DNA of 64,000 nucleotides from Endothia cerciana (lineage: Eukaryota; Ascomycota; Sordariomycetes; Diaporthales; Cryphonectriaceae). Where the stretch lies: NCBI GenBank assembly GCA_026119935.1, contig JALRMH010000024.1, forward strand, positions 124,001-188,000. Reading direction: 5' to 3'. Every line of letters begins with the position of its first letter. The first letter of the stretch is position 1. This document shows, piece by piece, positions 42,589 through 53,034 of the stretch. Both the position numbers and the translations under genes were made by a program. Under the pieces are notes generated by a model. It did no database searches and was not told the DNA's origin. It worked only from the letters and a program-made list of their open reading frames with translations.

Positions 42589-44234
42589 GAATGTTAGGGT
42601 AGGTTGAGCTCATGCACACAGCACGTGGGCCTGAGATGAAGGGCGACAACAGGTATGATAAAATATATCATGTCGCGGGTAACGATCTGCAGATCCAGCC
42701 CCTGCCAGCTAGGTGTCGGTGTGCTTTGGGTGTCTGGAGCTGTGCGTTTGGATTATCGCATACAGATATTCCTCGAATGCTTCATCGACACATAAAATTT
42801 ACTAAACGATACGGCCCGATGCGCTTTCGAGTCTAGACCGTGCGTGTCATTGTCCATATCCTTTGAGCCTATGCTGACCCCACGAACCTAGGTGATATGC
42901 GAGCAAGGAACAATTGGTACTTTCGATGCACAATGGGGAGTTCCGTCAGACTTCCAGGAAGTCTATACCGAAAAATTGACCTGGCTCTGAAGCGGCGTCT
43001 GATTCGGGCTGGGCACGACGATTCAGTTGCGCACTTAATTGAGGATGGTGAACCTCGGTGTTGTTGGGCGAATTGGGGCACATGAGAAAGGGGAGGTGAG
43101 ATGTCAACCTTCCAAAATATAGTTCTGCGGTCAGCATATATATACATCCCACCGTGTGCATAGTTACACTCCCTAAGTAGCTCTTGAACGGAGCAACATG
43201 ATGTAATTATCGAGGCGTCAATGAGATTCAGTCGATGTGAGAGATCCTGCTGTAGTGCCAGTCCGGGCATGATTATCCGATAATACTCCAAAGAGGCTCA
43301 CTCACATGACCCATTCTGTCTGTGAGTGACTCTATGATCGGCAGTCATGTTTGAGACTTCACATGTCCACAGATCAAACTCTGCGGTGTACATTGAGACG
43401 GTTGTACCCGCCAGGCATGATGAACATCAGGTCTCGAATTTATGTTGTGATACATTCAGCCACAACAACGTGCGTGCCATCGGTAATATCCCTGCAGCGT
43501 CCCAGAATGCTCATAACTTTGGATAATAGAGTGATATTTCCTTCAAGACCCTCAGTATCGAATGCGTGGGCCAACTGATGGTTTTATTGTAGAAAGACAC
43601 AGGTTAATTATAGCCGCCCGCTGTACCAGACTTCCACTGGCCACAACGGCGCTGACGGCTGACACTATTGTCATGGGACGAGTAGAGCATCTTCGCAACC
43701 GCGGAGACCCCTGTAAGCGGGCTGTTCTGTGGTTCTCGTTCACCGCTGGGGGTGAGGCTGAGCGGCCGCGGCCAGGGTCACCACCACGCGACCCTCAATG
43801 AGAGCCCACGGATCTCAACAGTCCTTGAAACATGGAACAGCTGAAGGCTTGAGAATTCCGTCTGGTTGGTCTAAATATTCGCCTGCTAGCCGTTGCGGCC
43901 CCCGTCGTACGTTTGTCTTCGGCTTCGGGATGCAGCTGGGGACATTGCATGGGCCCTCTGGCACAAGAAACGATACAAAACACTGAAACCTTCTGCCTGA
44001 AAGGTCCAAACCGGTAAAGTCAATTCCATGTCACAAGCTGTGACCGTTTTTCTGGCCATCACATCCCATTGAAATACTCTTGTCTCCCCAGTAGCAGTTC
44101 GATTGGACTCGAAAGCTCACGATCGATGCTGGCCATTTCATCGATTCTCTTCGTCTAAACAGGAGGCAGGTCCTCAATTTTTGAAACGAGAACAGATCTG
44201 TGAACAAATGACAGTCTTTCTGTCTATCGACACA
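42589..44234. other. Intergenic, divergent between P450 and small-protein gene
   Basis: Moderately AT-rich with no recognised gene. A minus-strand frame of 140 codons at 42869-43291 has no recognisable motif. The region should include the promoters of both flanking divergent genes. Confidence 0.45.
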
Positions 44235-44739
44235 ATGGGCAACTCTCCTTCAAAGTCACCCAATGCGGTTGCATATCTCGTGAGTTCCTGACGTCCGAAA
44301 AAGATAAAGAAAGCATCGACCTGCACATTGCTCTCACTGTTAGGGTTCATGGGAAGAAGATTTAACTGACACCATGACTCCAGGGCTACGGCGCGGTACG
44401 CCCCGGCTCTCCTTCGTCCTTTGAGGAGAGGGATATGTTCGAGGACATTATCGCGGAGCCACTGGTGGCATCTGACCGCAAACCCACAATGAAGTCACGC
44501 CGCAAATCGTGGGACTCAGTACATTCGAGAGACAGTAAACGAATCGTGAGTTATTATATTCAAGCATCCAGAGTAATCCTCCGGCTCCCATCCTCGAATG
44601 ATCTGACTGGTCTGATGTGTAGTCATTGGATTCTGCATTCAACACCGCCAAAGATGCATTAGATAAGATGTTGCCAAAGTATAAGTCGTATAACAAGCTT
44701 GGTGAGAAACCAAGGGAGTTGGTCGGTATTGAATGGTAG
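44235..44739 (+). CDS. Small three-exon protein, possible N-myristoylation signal
   Basis: Proposed exons 44235-44279, 44384-44545 and 44623-44739 encode 107 aa. All three junctions are phase 0 and each exon is an exact multiple of three. Donors are GTGAGT and GTGAGT, acceptors CCAG and TGTAG; both introns (104 and 77 bp) have CTGAC branch sites close to the acceptor. The product begins MGNSPSKSPNAV, fitting the myristoylation pattern (Gly2, Ser6). It continues with SFEERDMFEDIIAEP, a basic patch MKSRRKSWDSVHSR with potential basophilic kinase sites, then an amphipathic helix SLDSAFNTAKDALDK and the end ELVGIEW. No family is recognised. A start 10 codons upstream (44205) is possible. Evidence is purely structural; no expression data are available. 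It lies convergent to the gene at 45535-46260. Confidence 0.55.
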
Positions 44740-45534
44740 ATGGGTCAGTTCCAATGCGAGCATGGAAGAAGGGACTCGAGACCGGGCTCGGCGTCGTGGT
44801 GCCTTGCCGGGCAAGCTGGATCTTTGCTCCAGGCATACATAATGTTGACAGGTTTTCCATTGACGCAGTGCTCGGGTTGGCAACATTTGAGCAAATATGA
44901 GGTCTGTTTGACGATGTACAGACATATATAAGCTTCAAGTTCACATGTGTGGCTGTTGGTCAAATATGTCGCAGTCTTCAAAGGGGTGACCGCCGCCCAA
45001 TCGACTAGGGAGATCTGTGATTTATATATATTGCTATAGAGGCCGATATCCCACAGAATGCCTCCACGGGAACATATGGCGTGGTCGATGATGTTACGAA
45101 GAAATAACAAAAAGAAGGAATCAGTCGATGGACCTTTTCTTTTTATTTTTCCTTTTCTTTGTCTTTTTTTCTTCTTCTTTTCCTTTTCCTTCTCCTTGTC
45201 CTTCTCTTCTTCTTCTAGTAACTAAAGTCAATTCCCCCCCCCCCCTTTTTTTTAAAAAGAAAAAAGAAAAAAGGAGTCCGGGGGGAAACGACATCACGCA
45301 AGATATTTAATGGATTCTAATTGGCTTTTTTGTTCTTGAAAACAAATCTGAGTCTGGGCTCGTTGCAGACTAGATTCTCCCACTACTATGAAATTCGGGT
45401 GCAAAGGAAATCAAAGAAGACAAAGGTACTAATAAAAGGACAAGCACTTCGACTCGCAGCCCGAAGACATTGGTATCGGGTCTTACTCCGTTGATCGCTC
45501 AGGTACTCCAAACAAATACGAGCCCGTCGTCCGC
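44740..45534. other. Intergenic with polypyrimidine tract
   Basis: A 121-codon minus-strand frame (44745-45110) is open but unrecognised, and lacks supporting splice or family evidence. At 45135-45300 a long T/C tract is followed by a 12-C run, a T run, A-rich sequence and GGGGGGAA. 3' flanks of two convergent genes. Confidence 0.45.
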
Positions 45535-46260
45535 TCACGAGCGATTCTTGAAGAAGGACCTGGCCCTCTGCTTCAAAGTCTCCCTGACCGGGGGAATCAC
45601 TTCCACCTTCCTCGACCCGCGAGTCTCCCACTTGAATATAGCCGCGCCCATATCCGTATGCGAGGTCCACGTGGCGATGACCTTCTGCACAATCTCGCCC
45701 TCACCACTGGCGTCCAGGCAGGGGGCCAGCATGGCGGCGACGTCCCTGACCGAAATTCTACAGTACCCGAGACTCGTCAGCATTCATCCATACTCGAATT
45801 CTCGCCCCGGATCAGGGAGAACGACCAACCTGACCAGCTTCTTCTCCTCGCACTGCACCAGGAAGGCGAGGCTCTCAAACTCAAACACCCGGGTCGATCC
45901 GTCGTCCTGCCAGTCCTGAGGCCTGACCTCCCAATAGCCCTTCCTCTCCTCCTGCAACAGGACCGTCTCGCAGAGGTACTCGACATCCTCGAACCTGATT
46001 CCGCCCTCGTCTCGGGCTCGCTTCGTGGTCTTGGGCCGGGGGGAACCCTGGCTCGGCACGCAGAACTCCTCGGACAGGATCTCGTGCGCGGCATGCTCGA
46101 AGTGAACGTAGTCGGCCAGCCGGGGGCCTCCCCTGGGCGGTACTTGGGACTCATAAGAGGTCAACTGCTCGGTAGCTTCCTTGGTTAGTGCATTACATGG
46201 TTCCCCGTGCTCGGCAACCCCGTCGTTGTGTAGCTTCTTGGCGTTTACCTCGAGAAACAT
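45535..46260 (-). CDS. Uncharacterised protein; putative 36-nt intron
   Basis: The minus-strand frame from Met 46260 runs 157 codons to a TGA at 45784-45786, then stays open in the same frame to 45535. A candidate intron at 45758-45793 removes the stop: donor GTATGG, branch TGCTGACGA, acceptor TGTAG, length 36 nt. Exons 45794-46260 and 45535-45757 then join in phase (229 aa). No family is recognised. The protein is soluble, acidic in the N-terminal half and basic at the C-terminus (RSFFKNRS). Segments such as DYVHFEHAAHEILSEEFC, RKGYWEVRPQDWQDDGST and VIATWTSHTDMGAAIFKW have a natural composition. If the intron is not real, this is a nonsense-mutated gene or a 157-residue protein. It lies near a P450 and a small ORFan, an accessory neighbourhood. 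Confidence 0.55.
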
Positions 46261-46905
46261 GGCTGAGCCCGTTGGTGGTGAGAGATAATAGTAAATGGTG
46301 TGATGGGTCTTGAATTGTAAAAGATCTTCGGGCTGAAATTTCTCAGGCTAAGCATAATACAAAAAGAGAGCCCAGCCGCTGTCTGTAGGACCTCTTAAGG
46401 AAGGTAGATGCCCATATTCTTGACCTGCCTCGTGAATCTTAGAAGCCAGTGAGCTCCAGGTCTGGCTGAGCCCTGTCTGGGTTCGTCGTGGGAAGAGGAG
46501 ACTCATGACGGCATGGACCCTAGAATGAGACGAAAATGATAAGTTAGCATGGATTTAGATGTAGGAGCAGAGTGGTCGGAAGCCATCGGCACCGTGGTCT
46601 GTCACTGACCCGCTCTTGTCATCCGCATGTCCCCATGGACCTGGACCAGTCGTGCTGGCTTGACGAGCCTCCTTTCAAGAGGTTTACAAGGGCGCTAGAA
46701 GATCAGACCTGGCTCGCGCAGCCTCCGAGCGAGGAGTGTCATGCACCAACAGGCGCCAAGTCACTTCCGTGGCAGCTCACGCACCTATTACTGGAGTCGC
46801 GTATACGTTTGCCCTCTAGGAACCTGTCTGTAGAGCACACCGAAGTCAAAGCTATATGTGTAACCTAGGGGCCGTTCAAGTACCGCCTCGACTGCAATCC
46901 GCGTT

Positions 46906-47020
46906 GCCTTTATAGCTCAGTGGTATAGCGCGTGCCAAATAGATCTGCTGCAGTCGAGTTGCGAGCCGGAGGGTCGCCCGTGCAAACCCAGGTCCGGCAT
47001 AAAATTAAATTAAAAAAAAT
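46906..47020 (+). mobile_element. tRNA-derived SINE-like element
   Basis: TTTATAGCTCAGTGGTATAG contains a perfect Pol III A box (TAGCTCAGTGG). About 60 nt on, GTGCAAACCCAGG is a degenerate B box, and it is followed by CCGGCATAAAATTAAATT and an A-rich tail to about 47020. The acceptor arms pair only partly (TGCC with GGCA) and no anticodon arm is convincing. It is therefore not a functional tRNA but looks like a tRNA-derived SINE with a 3' A-rich tail. Target-site duplications were not found. Confidence 0.45.
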
Positions 47021-47165
47021 CCTGGGAAGTTTCCGTGGAAAAGGGATCCAGGGACAGTACGCTCATGTGTGGCGGAAGTTCCCCTGACTATATCCCCCAG
47101 TACACTGGCACCAGAAGGACTCGCAAAACCCCCCTATGACAGAACGGGCTGGGGGTTTTCGGCCG

Positions 47166-47193
47166 CCAGGAGCACCTTGTGTGGTGCTCCTGG
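47166..47193. repeat. Perfect 11-bp hairpin
   Basis: CCAGGAGCACC and GGTGCTCCTGG flank a six-base loop (TTGTGT). No adjacent gene end explains it. Confidence 0.7.
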
Positions 47194-47869
47194 ACGGAGC
47201 TTTCTGCTTATCTCTGACTGCAAGCTGTTGGAGTGCTGGTTTCAAAAAGTTACAGCCAGGCAACAAACAGATGTGGTCCGCTCACATTATTCGGACCGAG
47301 TCGCTCAGGATAATCATCGGCCATCCAATATCTGCAGCCCTCACCGACGACTCGCCGCCCTCGGCCGCGGACCACAACCCTCACAATGCGTAGCTGGCGC
47401 AAGGCGGCCTGCATGACTGCTGCCTGCCTACCAGCGGAAGTAGAGACGGTCGTACAGGCGGGCCAGCTGTGCCAGTCCGCGAAATAAATAGTGACACACG
47501 GTGGACTCAGATGATGTCTCACCGTGCACATGCACTGGGACGCCCGAGACAGGGGAAGTAGAACCCAAACGGAGAAAGAGAATTCGGCCGGCGTAGAGAG
47601 ATCCGGCCCATGACGATGTCGCACGCTGTGGTCCGATCAGGCTGCTTAATAGGTGTCATATATTAGCAACAGTCTGGTCTATATTATCTATATGTTGAAC
47701 ATCGCCGTCCATATCAGGGAAGGATGGCGAGAGCTGACCGCGAATGTTTCTAAGGGCATTAAATGCTGCTGCTCCCCGCCCACCTGCCGTAACCTAACCG
47801 CCTCGTGAACTTTTTCTCAGAGCTCTCTATGCGGGTTACGAACCTGACAGACCACACCGCGCGACGCAC

Positions 47870-49936
47870 CTAACGCCGCTTTTTGCTTGCCTCGCGCCTG
47901 GTTTTCCTGGCCCGCAGGATGTGGCGTCGCTGCGTGAAGGATTTGAGCCATTCCCAGATCATATCCCGCATCAACACAAGCACTGTGGCGAACGACATTG
48001 GTGCGGCGATCTTCCAGCTTTGAGAGTGTCAGCTTTGTCCGGGCCATAAGGTGCGGCCTGGTTCCACTCACAAGAATAGAATTCCTCTGTTGAGGTCATC
48101 GAAAGGCTGGAAGTTCTGGCCAAAGTAGCCGGTCAAGAAGGTCAGGGGAAGGAAGAAGATAGTGGCAAGCGTAAGCTGCTTCATCGACTCGTTCTGATAA
48201 GCCGAGATCGTGTTGAATATGAGATCGATCAGCCCATCGGCTTGAGACTTGATGCTGTTGAGGGTTTCGGTAATGAGTACGCAGTGGTCCAGAACATCTC
48301 CAAGATATGTATGCGTCATTGGAGTGATGATAACACCTCGCGAAGGATCTTGCAGGTGCAGTGCGGCCGACTCTTGCGACATTTCGGTTTTATGGTCTCT
48401 TAACGCATTGATCAAATTGACGACGGGGTTGATGATGGCCAGGATCTTGTTGATCTCGTTGATGACGATGTATAGCTTCTTGGTGTGAGTGACATTTGGC
48501 CGGGTGAGAACGTCAAGTTCGAGATCGCCAATCACGTCAGAGTACACTGAAGCCACGGGGATGGCTAGATCTATCACTGCATCTATGATTGCTTGGCCGA
48601 CCCTACCTGATGTTAGGAACCTACTGCGGAGCCTGACGTCTATCGTCCAAGAAGATACTGAAAAGACCGGGGTGGGGGCACCGTATGAGGAAGGGAGAGC
48701 CACTTACATGCTTGCGTCGCAGGACTGCCGGAGAACAGTGTCACTGGTGAACAGGCGCTTGAGGATTGGCTTCTCCACGACGTCTGCGGAGAGCTCGAAG
48801 AAAGAGATTATGGTGTTGTCATTCGTGATGAAGATGGAAACTTGTTCTGCTATCACCCCGAGCTGGTGAGGTGCAAGGGCCGAGTGCTTTTCGAAATACT
48901 CGATTTTGGCCTCATTGGGTCCAGCCTGGTATCGCTGCAGCGTCCTCTCGAGCGTTTCTCCGGATGCCTGTGAGAGACCGGTGTCGTAGGAGTTGAGATG
49001 CTGTAGAGGATCGGTCCCATTCTCCATGGACTTCTCGGACAACCGTGGCCGTTGAGGTTGCCGCGTCCTTCTAAACATCGCTCTGAGAGATCCTGAGATG
49101 CCCTTGGTGAAATGCGAGCTCTTTCTGCTCCGCACGCTCCTACTGGAATGGCTCCTGGCGTCGGAGTCTGTATCCGAGTCCGAGTCGCTTGAATTCTCGT
49201 CGCACACATGCGCCAGCTTCAACATGGTGAAGATGACGAAGGCATGATTGGCGTACCAGTCCGTCTTCGTTCTATTTCTCGTATTCATGATATCTTCAAT
49301 AGATAACTTGTGCAGCCTCTTGTATTTCCCCAAGGTCGCGATGACATCCCAGCTCAGACCGTTGACGTTTATCCATCGACATTTGGCCCATTCTGGTTGG
49401 GGTTCTCTCAGGAATGGTGCGAGAGTGTCGTTGGTGAAGGCTTTAAGGTCGATATCGCTATGTGAGAAGTCGACCACCGTGATGTCGCAGGTTGCTGAAA
49501 GCTTGGCTTGCGAGGCGTGGCCACCGTCTGTCTTGTAGGGATCGAGGCCAGGCTCCGATCCAGGCGTCCAGCCCTCTCGATGGATCTCAAACTCGCTGAA
49601 GTCTTCGATACTTCTAAAGGTGTTTGCTCGGGTGACTCGACGCCGGATCGGACTGATGGGGTACGGAACAGCACGGGTTTGAGGGGGGGCAGTGTCTGGT
49701 TTGGTACCGCCCTGTGACGCTGGCATCGGTGGACTCAGGCTTGGGCTGGTGCCGGCGCCAGGCTCGTCTGCGAAGTGGGCGTGTTGGGAAGGGCGGACTG
49801 GAGTGGTGAGTGTAGCTGTGGCTGTTGGGACGGCGGTGTCGGTGACGGTCTGGGCCAAGGGGACTGCGAAGTCTCGCGTTGTGATTTGGGGAGCTGGCGC
49901 CAGATGCGCCTGGTCGTCGCCGTCTTGAGAGGTCAT
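47870..49936 (-). CDS. CorA-family divalent metal transporter, GQN variant
   Basis: Exons 48708-49936, 48072-48623 and 47870-48017 join in phase to 642 aa. A long disordered Pro/Ser/Thr-rich N-terminus (about 95 residues) precedes the cytosolic alpha/beta domain (KCRWINVNGLSWDVIATLG, then LHKLSIEDIMNTRNRTK). An Asp/Ser-rich insertion follows (SSDSDSDTDSDARSHSS). The long stalk helix ends in two membrane segments: LATIFFLPLTFLTGYFGQNF, then a second helix around MSFATVLVLMRDMIWEWL after the last intron, and a basic cytosolic tail (RKTRREASKKRR). The first helix normally ends in the filter motif GMN; here it is GQN. CorA proteins are pentameric channels for Mg2+ or other divalent ions; fungal relatives sit in the plasma membrane or vacuole. 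The last intron (54 bp) is needed to complete the second helix. Confidence 0.9.
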
Positions 49937-50593
49937 CCTGACCGGAGTGGAGGCCCACAGAAGGTGATGGAGATTGCAACAGGTCTTGATCTAGGAGTAT
50001 ATACCGCTCTTGGCGTCGGCGAGGAGAGCGGAAGTAAGAATGGCGACAAATTCAGCCCGCTGCGACAGGCTGACCGGTGAGGACGAAGGGGGGCGGCGCG
50101 AAGAGGATCGAAGTTTCCTTATGGTGGTAGTTCAAGGGTTCCGCGACTCAGCAGGGGCCCCAGCAGCTGCAGTGCTGATGAAATTAGGGGGAGCAGCCAA
50201 CCGGCAGCTGATAACCGTAGAGGTCAAGGGAGACACGTACTGTTCCATCACGAGATAGGGAGGATAAGAGGGCGGTCGACTGCCTCATCTGGAGTGGGTG
50301 ATGCGAAAAGAAAGATGTCTTTTTGTCACACTCAACCTCAAAAGTGCACTAGATCCCTCGACCCTGGAAAAGTAAGATTGATCTCGCTTAGTCATCAACA
50401 CTGTCGAGGCTTGTCCCACTTGTTGCATTCCAGAAAGCTCGGAACATTCTTCAACATGGGCTGGGTCTGAACTCCACCTTGGCATTCAAGTGTTGTAATG
50501 GTTGGCGATCTGTGTAGCAGTAGTAGCAGTATCAACGAGATCATAGGGTGAGCATCCTTTGTTTTGTACTCACTGGTCTATCCGTAAGATGCT
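49937..50593. other. Intergenic (CorA promoter side)
   Basis: No gene is recognised. The left part should carry the promoter of the minus-strand CorA gene. Confidence 0.5.
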
Positions 50594-50997
50594 CTACGGA
50601 TTCCTTGAGCGAGGAAGTACTTCTACAAACCATGCTATTGACAGACGGAGGTTAGGATCCCGAGTTGCTGCATCCATCCAACTACTAGACTGCTCAGCAC
50701 CGCCAGATTGCTCGGCCTCGGCCTCCTTATCCTTGGCAGCAGCGATTTCCTCCTGGATCTTGGCCCATGGAGCCACCCAATTGGATAATGTCTTTGGAGG
50801 GCGGTAGGTATTGTCGGCGGCGAACTTGATGATGGCCTCCTTTGCGATCTTCCGTGCCTCGGTAGTAACTCCTTGGTATCCTTGAGCTCCTTAGCGCTTC
50901 CTCTGCTGACGCAGTTCAGCCAGGCTGTATACTCCACAGAGAAGGACTCATCGTGATCTTCTTGCTTAATTGATAGCTTGAGCTGGTTTGTGGACAT
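50594..50997 (-). pseudogene. Unrecognised protein fragment with one frameshift
   Basis: The frame from Met 50997 (MSTNQLKLSIKQEDHDES, then YTAWLNCVSRGSAKELK) ends its sensible reading near 50885. A one-base shift is needed to continue into YQGVTTEARKIAKEAIIKFA, PPKTLSNWVAPWAKIQEEI and a C-terminus ending at 50594. The composition of both halves is protein-like (charged helices, a WVAPWAKIQEE motif). No family is recognised. Loss of a single G at AAGGATACC would explain the break. It lies beside the RIP-like helicase relic, so both may belong to one decayed element. Confidence 0.4.
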
Positions 50998-51019
50998 TTA
51001 GGAGCTTATCATCCGCTTG

Positions 51020-51037
51020 AATAATAATAATAATAAT
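51020..51037. repeat. AAT microsatellite
   Basis: About six ATA/AAT units within an AT-rich patch next to the helicase relic. Confidence 0.8.
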
Positions 51038-51179
51038 TCTTTTCACGCTAGCTAAATATATATCTAAGATATACATCCAGCGCCTTTTGTAGGCATGCGG
51101 ACCCTCTGCAATTACCCCGGGAGGAAAACCTTGCTCGAGAGCTGGACGAAACCTCCCTGCTGCTATCTCTCCGCGACCT

Positions 51180-52130
51180 CTTCGCGGTATCTCATCTCTT
51201 CGTTTTGAAAATGCGCCTCAGCACTCGCCAAGCTGTCTTTGGGAAAGGGGACTTTTGCTCCGCGAGGTCGCCGAGTATCCGCTTGAACGAAATATTAGTC
51301 TGAGCTATAGCGGACTTTGGATCAATCTCAGACTGAAGCTCATCGAGCTTAGGCTCTTGGAGCTCGGGCTCATTAGACTGAGCGAATCAGATCTCGACCT
51401 TGGTAAGCTGGGATTCCTCCTCTTATCGAGGAGCACAAGTATAGTCCTCGCTGTTCCAAGTCTTGATCAGGGCTAGAAGAGCCCCCTTAACTCTGCCCTG
51501 AACATCAGCAGTAATTATAGCAATACAGCTATAATTAATAAACCAAGGGTGTAGCTTAATAAGAGTCTTATCAAGATTCTTCTTGCTAGAGACCTTTTGA
51601 CCCTCGGGTAAGTCAAGTGTGAAAATCCACTAAGCTCAGGCGAGTTAGGTGTGAAAACCTCTTGATCCTTCGACTCGCATCTCTTGGGCTTGCACTTGCT
51701 AGTATTGATATCGGTAACAAAGTAGCAAGCGCTCTTGTGTCGGCTTAGAGCAACACATGACCGCTTCGGAACCTCTGTGTATCCGGAACCTGAGCCTTGC
51801 GTGATTGCGGTGACCAGGATAGCAATCTCACGCTCCCAGCCCTGTACCGAATCGACAGTGCTTATAGCAATCTGCTTCTCAGATTGCTTCGTGTTGACAA
51901 CCTTCACATCACCATGAAGCCTTGCCGAAGGCTTTCGTGATAGCGAGCACATGTTGATCTCGTCTGTGTACATTGTCGACAAGGAAGCGAGGCCTAATAA
52001 CATTCCCAGGGCAAAGACGATAGTTGAGCACTTTATGCGGAGTATTCCACCAATCAACATAGTCAACCATCATAATTCTCGGCTTCAGTACCCTAATCGC
52101 CGTTTATGGACGTCAATGTCTTACCCGAGG
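51180..52130 (-). pseudogene. SF1 (Upf1/Dna2-like) helicase relic
   Basis: The minus strand encodes ISTVDSVQGWEREIAILV, followed by VPKRSCVALSRHKSACYFV. These are helicase motifs V and VI of Upf1/Dna2-type superfamily 1 helicases (TVDSxQGxE, then NVALTRA). Only this C-terminal part is recognisable. The ATP-binding motifs I and II are absent upstream, where the reading changes frame (VDYVDWWNTPHKVLNYR near 52040-52095). Downstream the frame shifts again into HPWFINYSCIAIITADVQG and AWRVLRRIFKTKR, interrupted by TAA and TGA, each one C-to-T change from a sense codon. The surrounding DNA is AT-rich with an AAT microsatellite. The original may have been a host helicase or one carried by a mobile element. 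Confidence 0.6.
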
Positions 52131-53034
52131 CCTGCCTCGTGTACCCTCGGGGTCGGGAAGCTCGCAGTAGTGGCCCGTACGCGAGCTTTCCGAGATGCCT
52201 GTCTCACCCGAGACACTCAATACCCACAGGGTTCAACGCTAGATCTGGGACCGAATAGCCACCGCAGCCGCCGTGGTCTTGCGTGACACCGAGGCAAACG
52301 TCAGGAAGACGCCCGATTCGGAGTCGGAGCTATAGGTGCGCGGTTTCACTTGCCGGCATCCAGCAGCAGACGACGATGAGCAAGTCAAGGCGGTGAGCGA
52401 GACGTTCACAAAATTCCGCGGAATTTCGAGAGGCAACTGAGACCGGCAGCATATTCACAGTTTCACCATTTGGGCCGATTTTATGTTGGGTGCTACTGAT
52501 ATGGTACCGCGTGCGCGTGCGCCAGGGCAGAGCGCTCGAGGACATGCCGCCGCGATCTATTGCCCTGCAGGCAGCTATCTGCCTCGCCAATGCTGCTCGG
52601 CGGCGTCCACTTTGGGGGTCAATATCTCGCTCTACGGCCGAGACACGACTCGTTGCGGAAGCGGCAGCCGGAGTGAGGCATTCCAATAGACCATGCAAAA
52701 ACCACCACCGCGGACACTCTGGCGGAAGCGATGTCGCTGAGCTATCAGACAGTGAGTAGTCCTCACCGAGGTTGACTCGGCTTCTCGACGGGGCCGCCGT
52801 CCTGTTATTCTCTACAGATCAGCCATCAATGCCCGTCTGGCGCTCGATCAAACCGAGACATTCGCTTCCTAAGCGATTTGCACCTCTTCCTTCATGCTAT
52901 CGTTCACCTCTGGCATCACCAAGACTCGCTCAGACTTATAAGTATAAACCTTTCTTCCAGAATTCCCACCCTCTCGGGGGTGACACAGAACGACCACTTG
53001 ACATTCACGGAGCATCTTTGACACCGAAAAAAAC
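52131..53034. other. Intergenic; no recognised gene
   Basis: Minus-strand frames of 65 and 122 codons overlap at 52239-52698 without family features. The right end should be the promoter of the DUF2306-type gene; an A-rich leader (ccgaaaaaaacATG) precedes its start. Confidence 0.45.

Larger units (their letters stand above)
46261..47869. other. Intergenic with SINE-like element and hairpin
   Basis: No protein gene is recognised; the plus-strand 98-codon frame at 46572 has no family features. It includes the tRNA-like element at 46906-47020 and an 11-bp perfect hairpin at 47166-47193. Confidence 0.5.

Noticed and set aside
44745..45110. 121-codon minus-strand frame beside the small-protein gene
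   Set aside because: No motif, no splice chain, and it overlaps the 3' flank of the better-supported three-exon gene.
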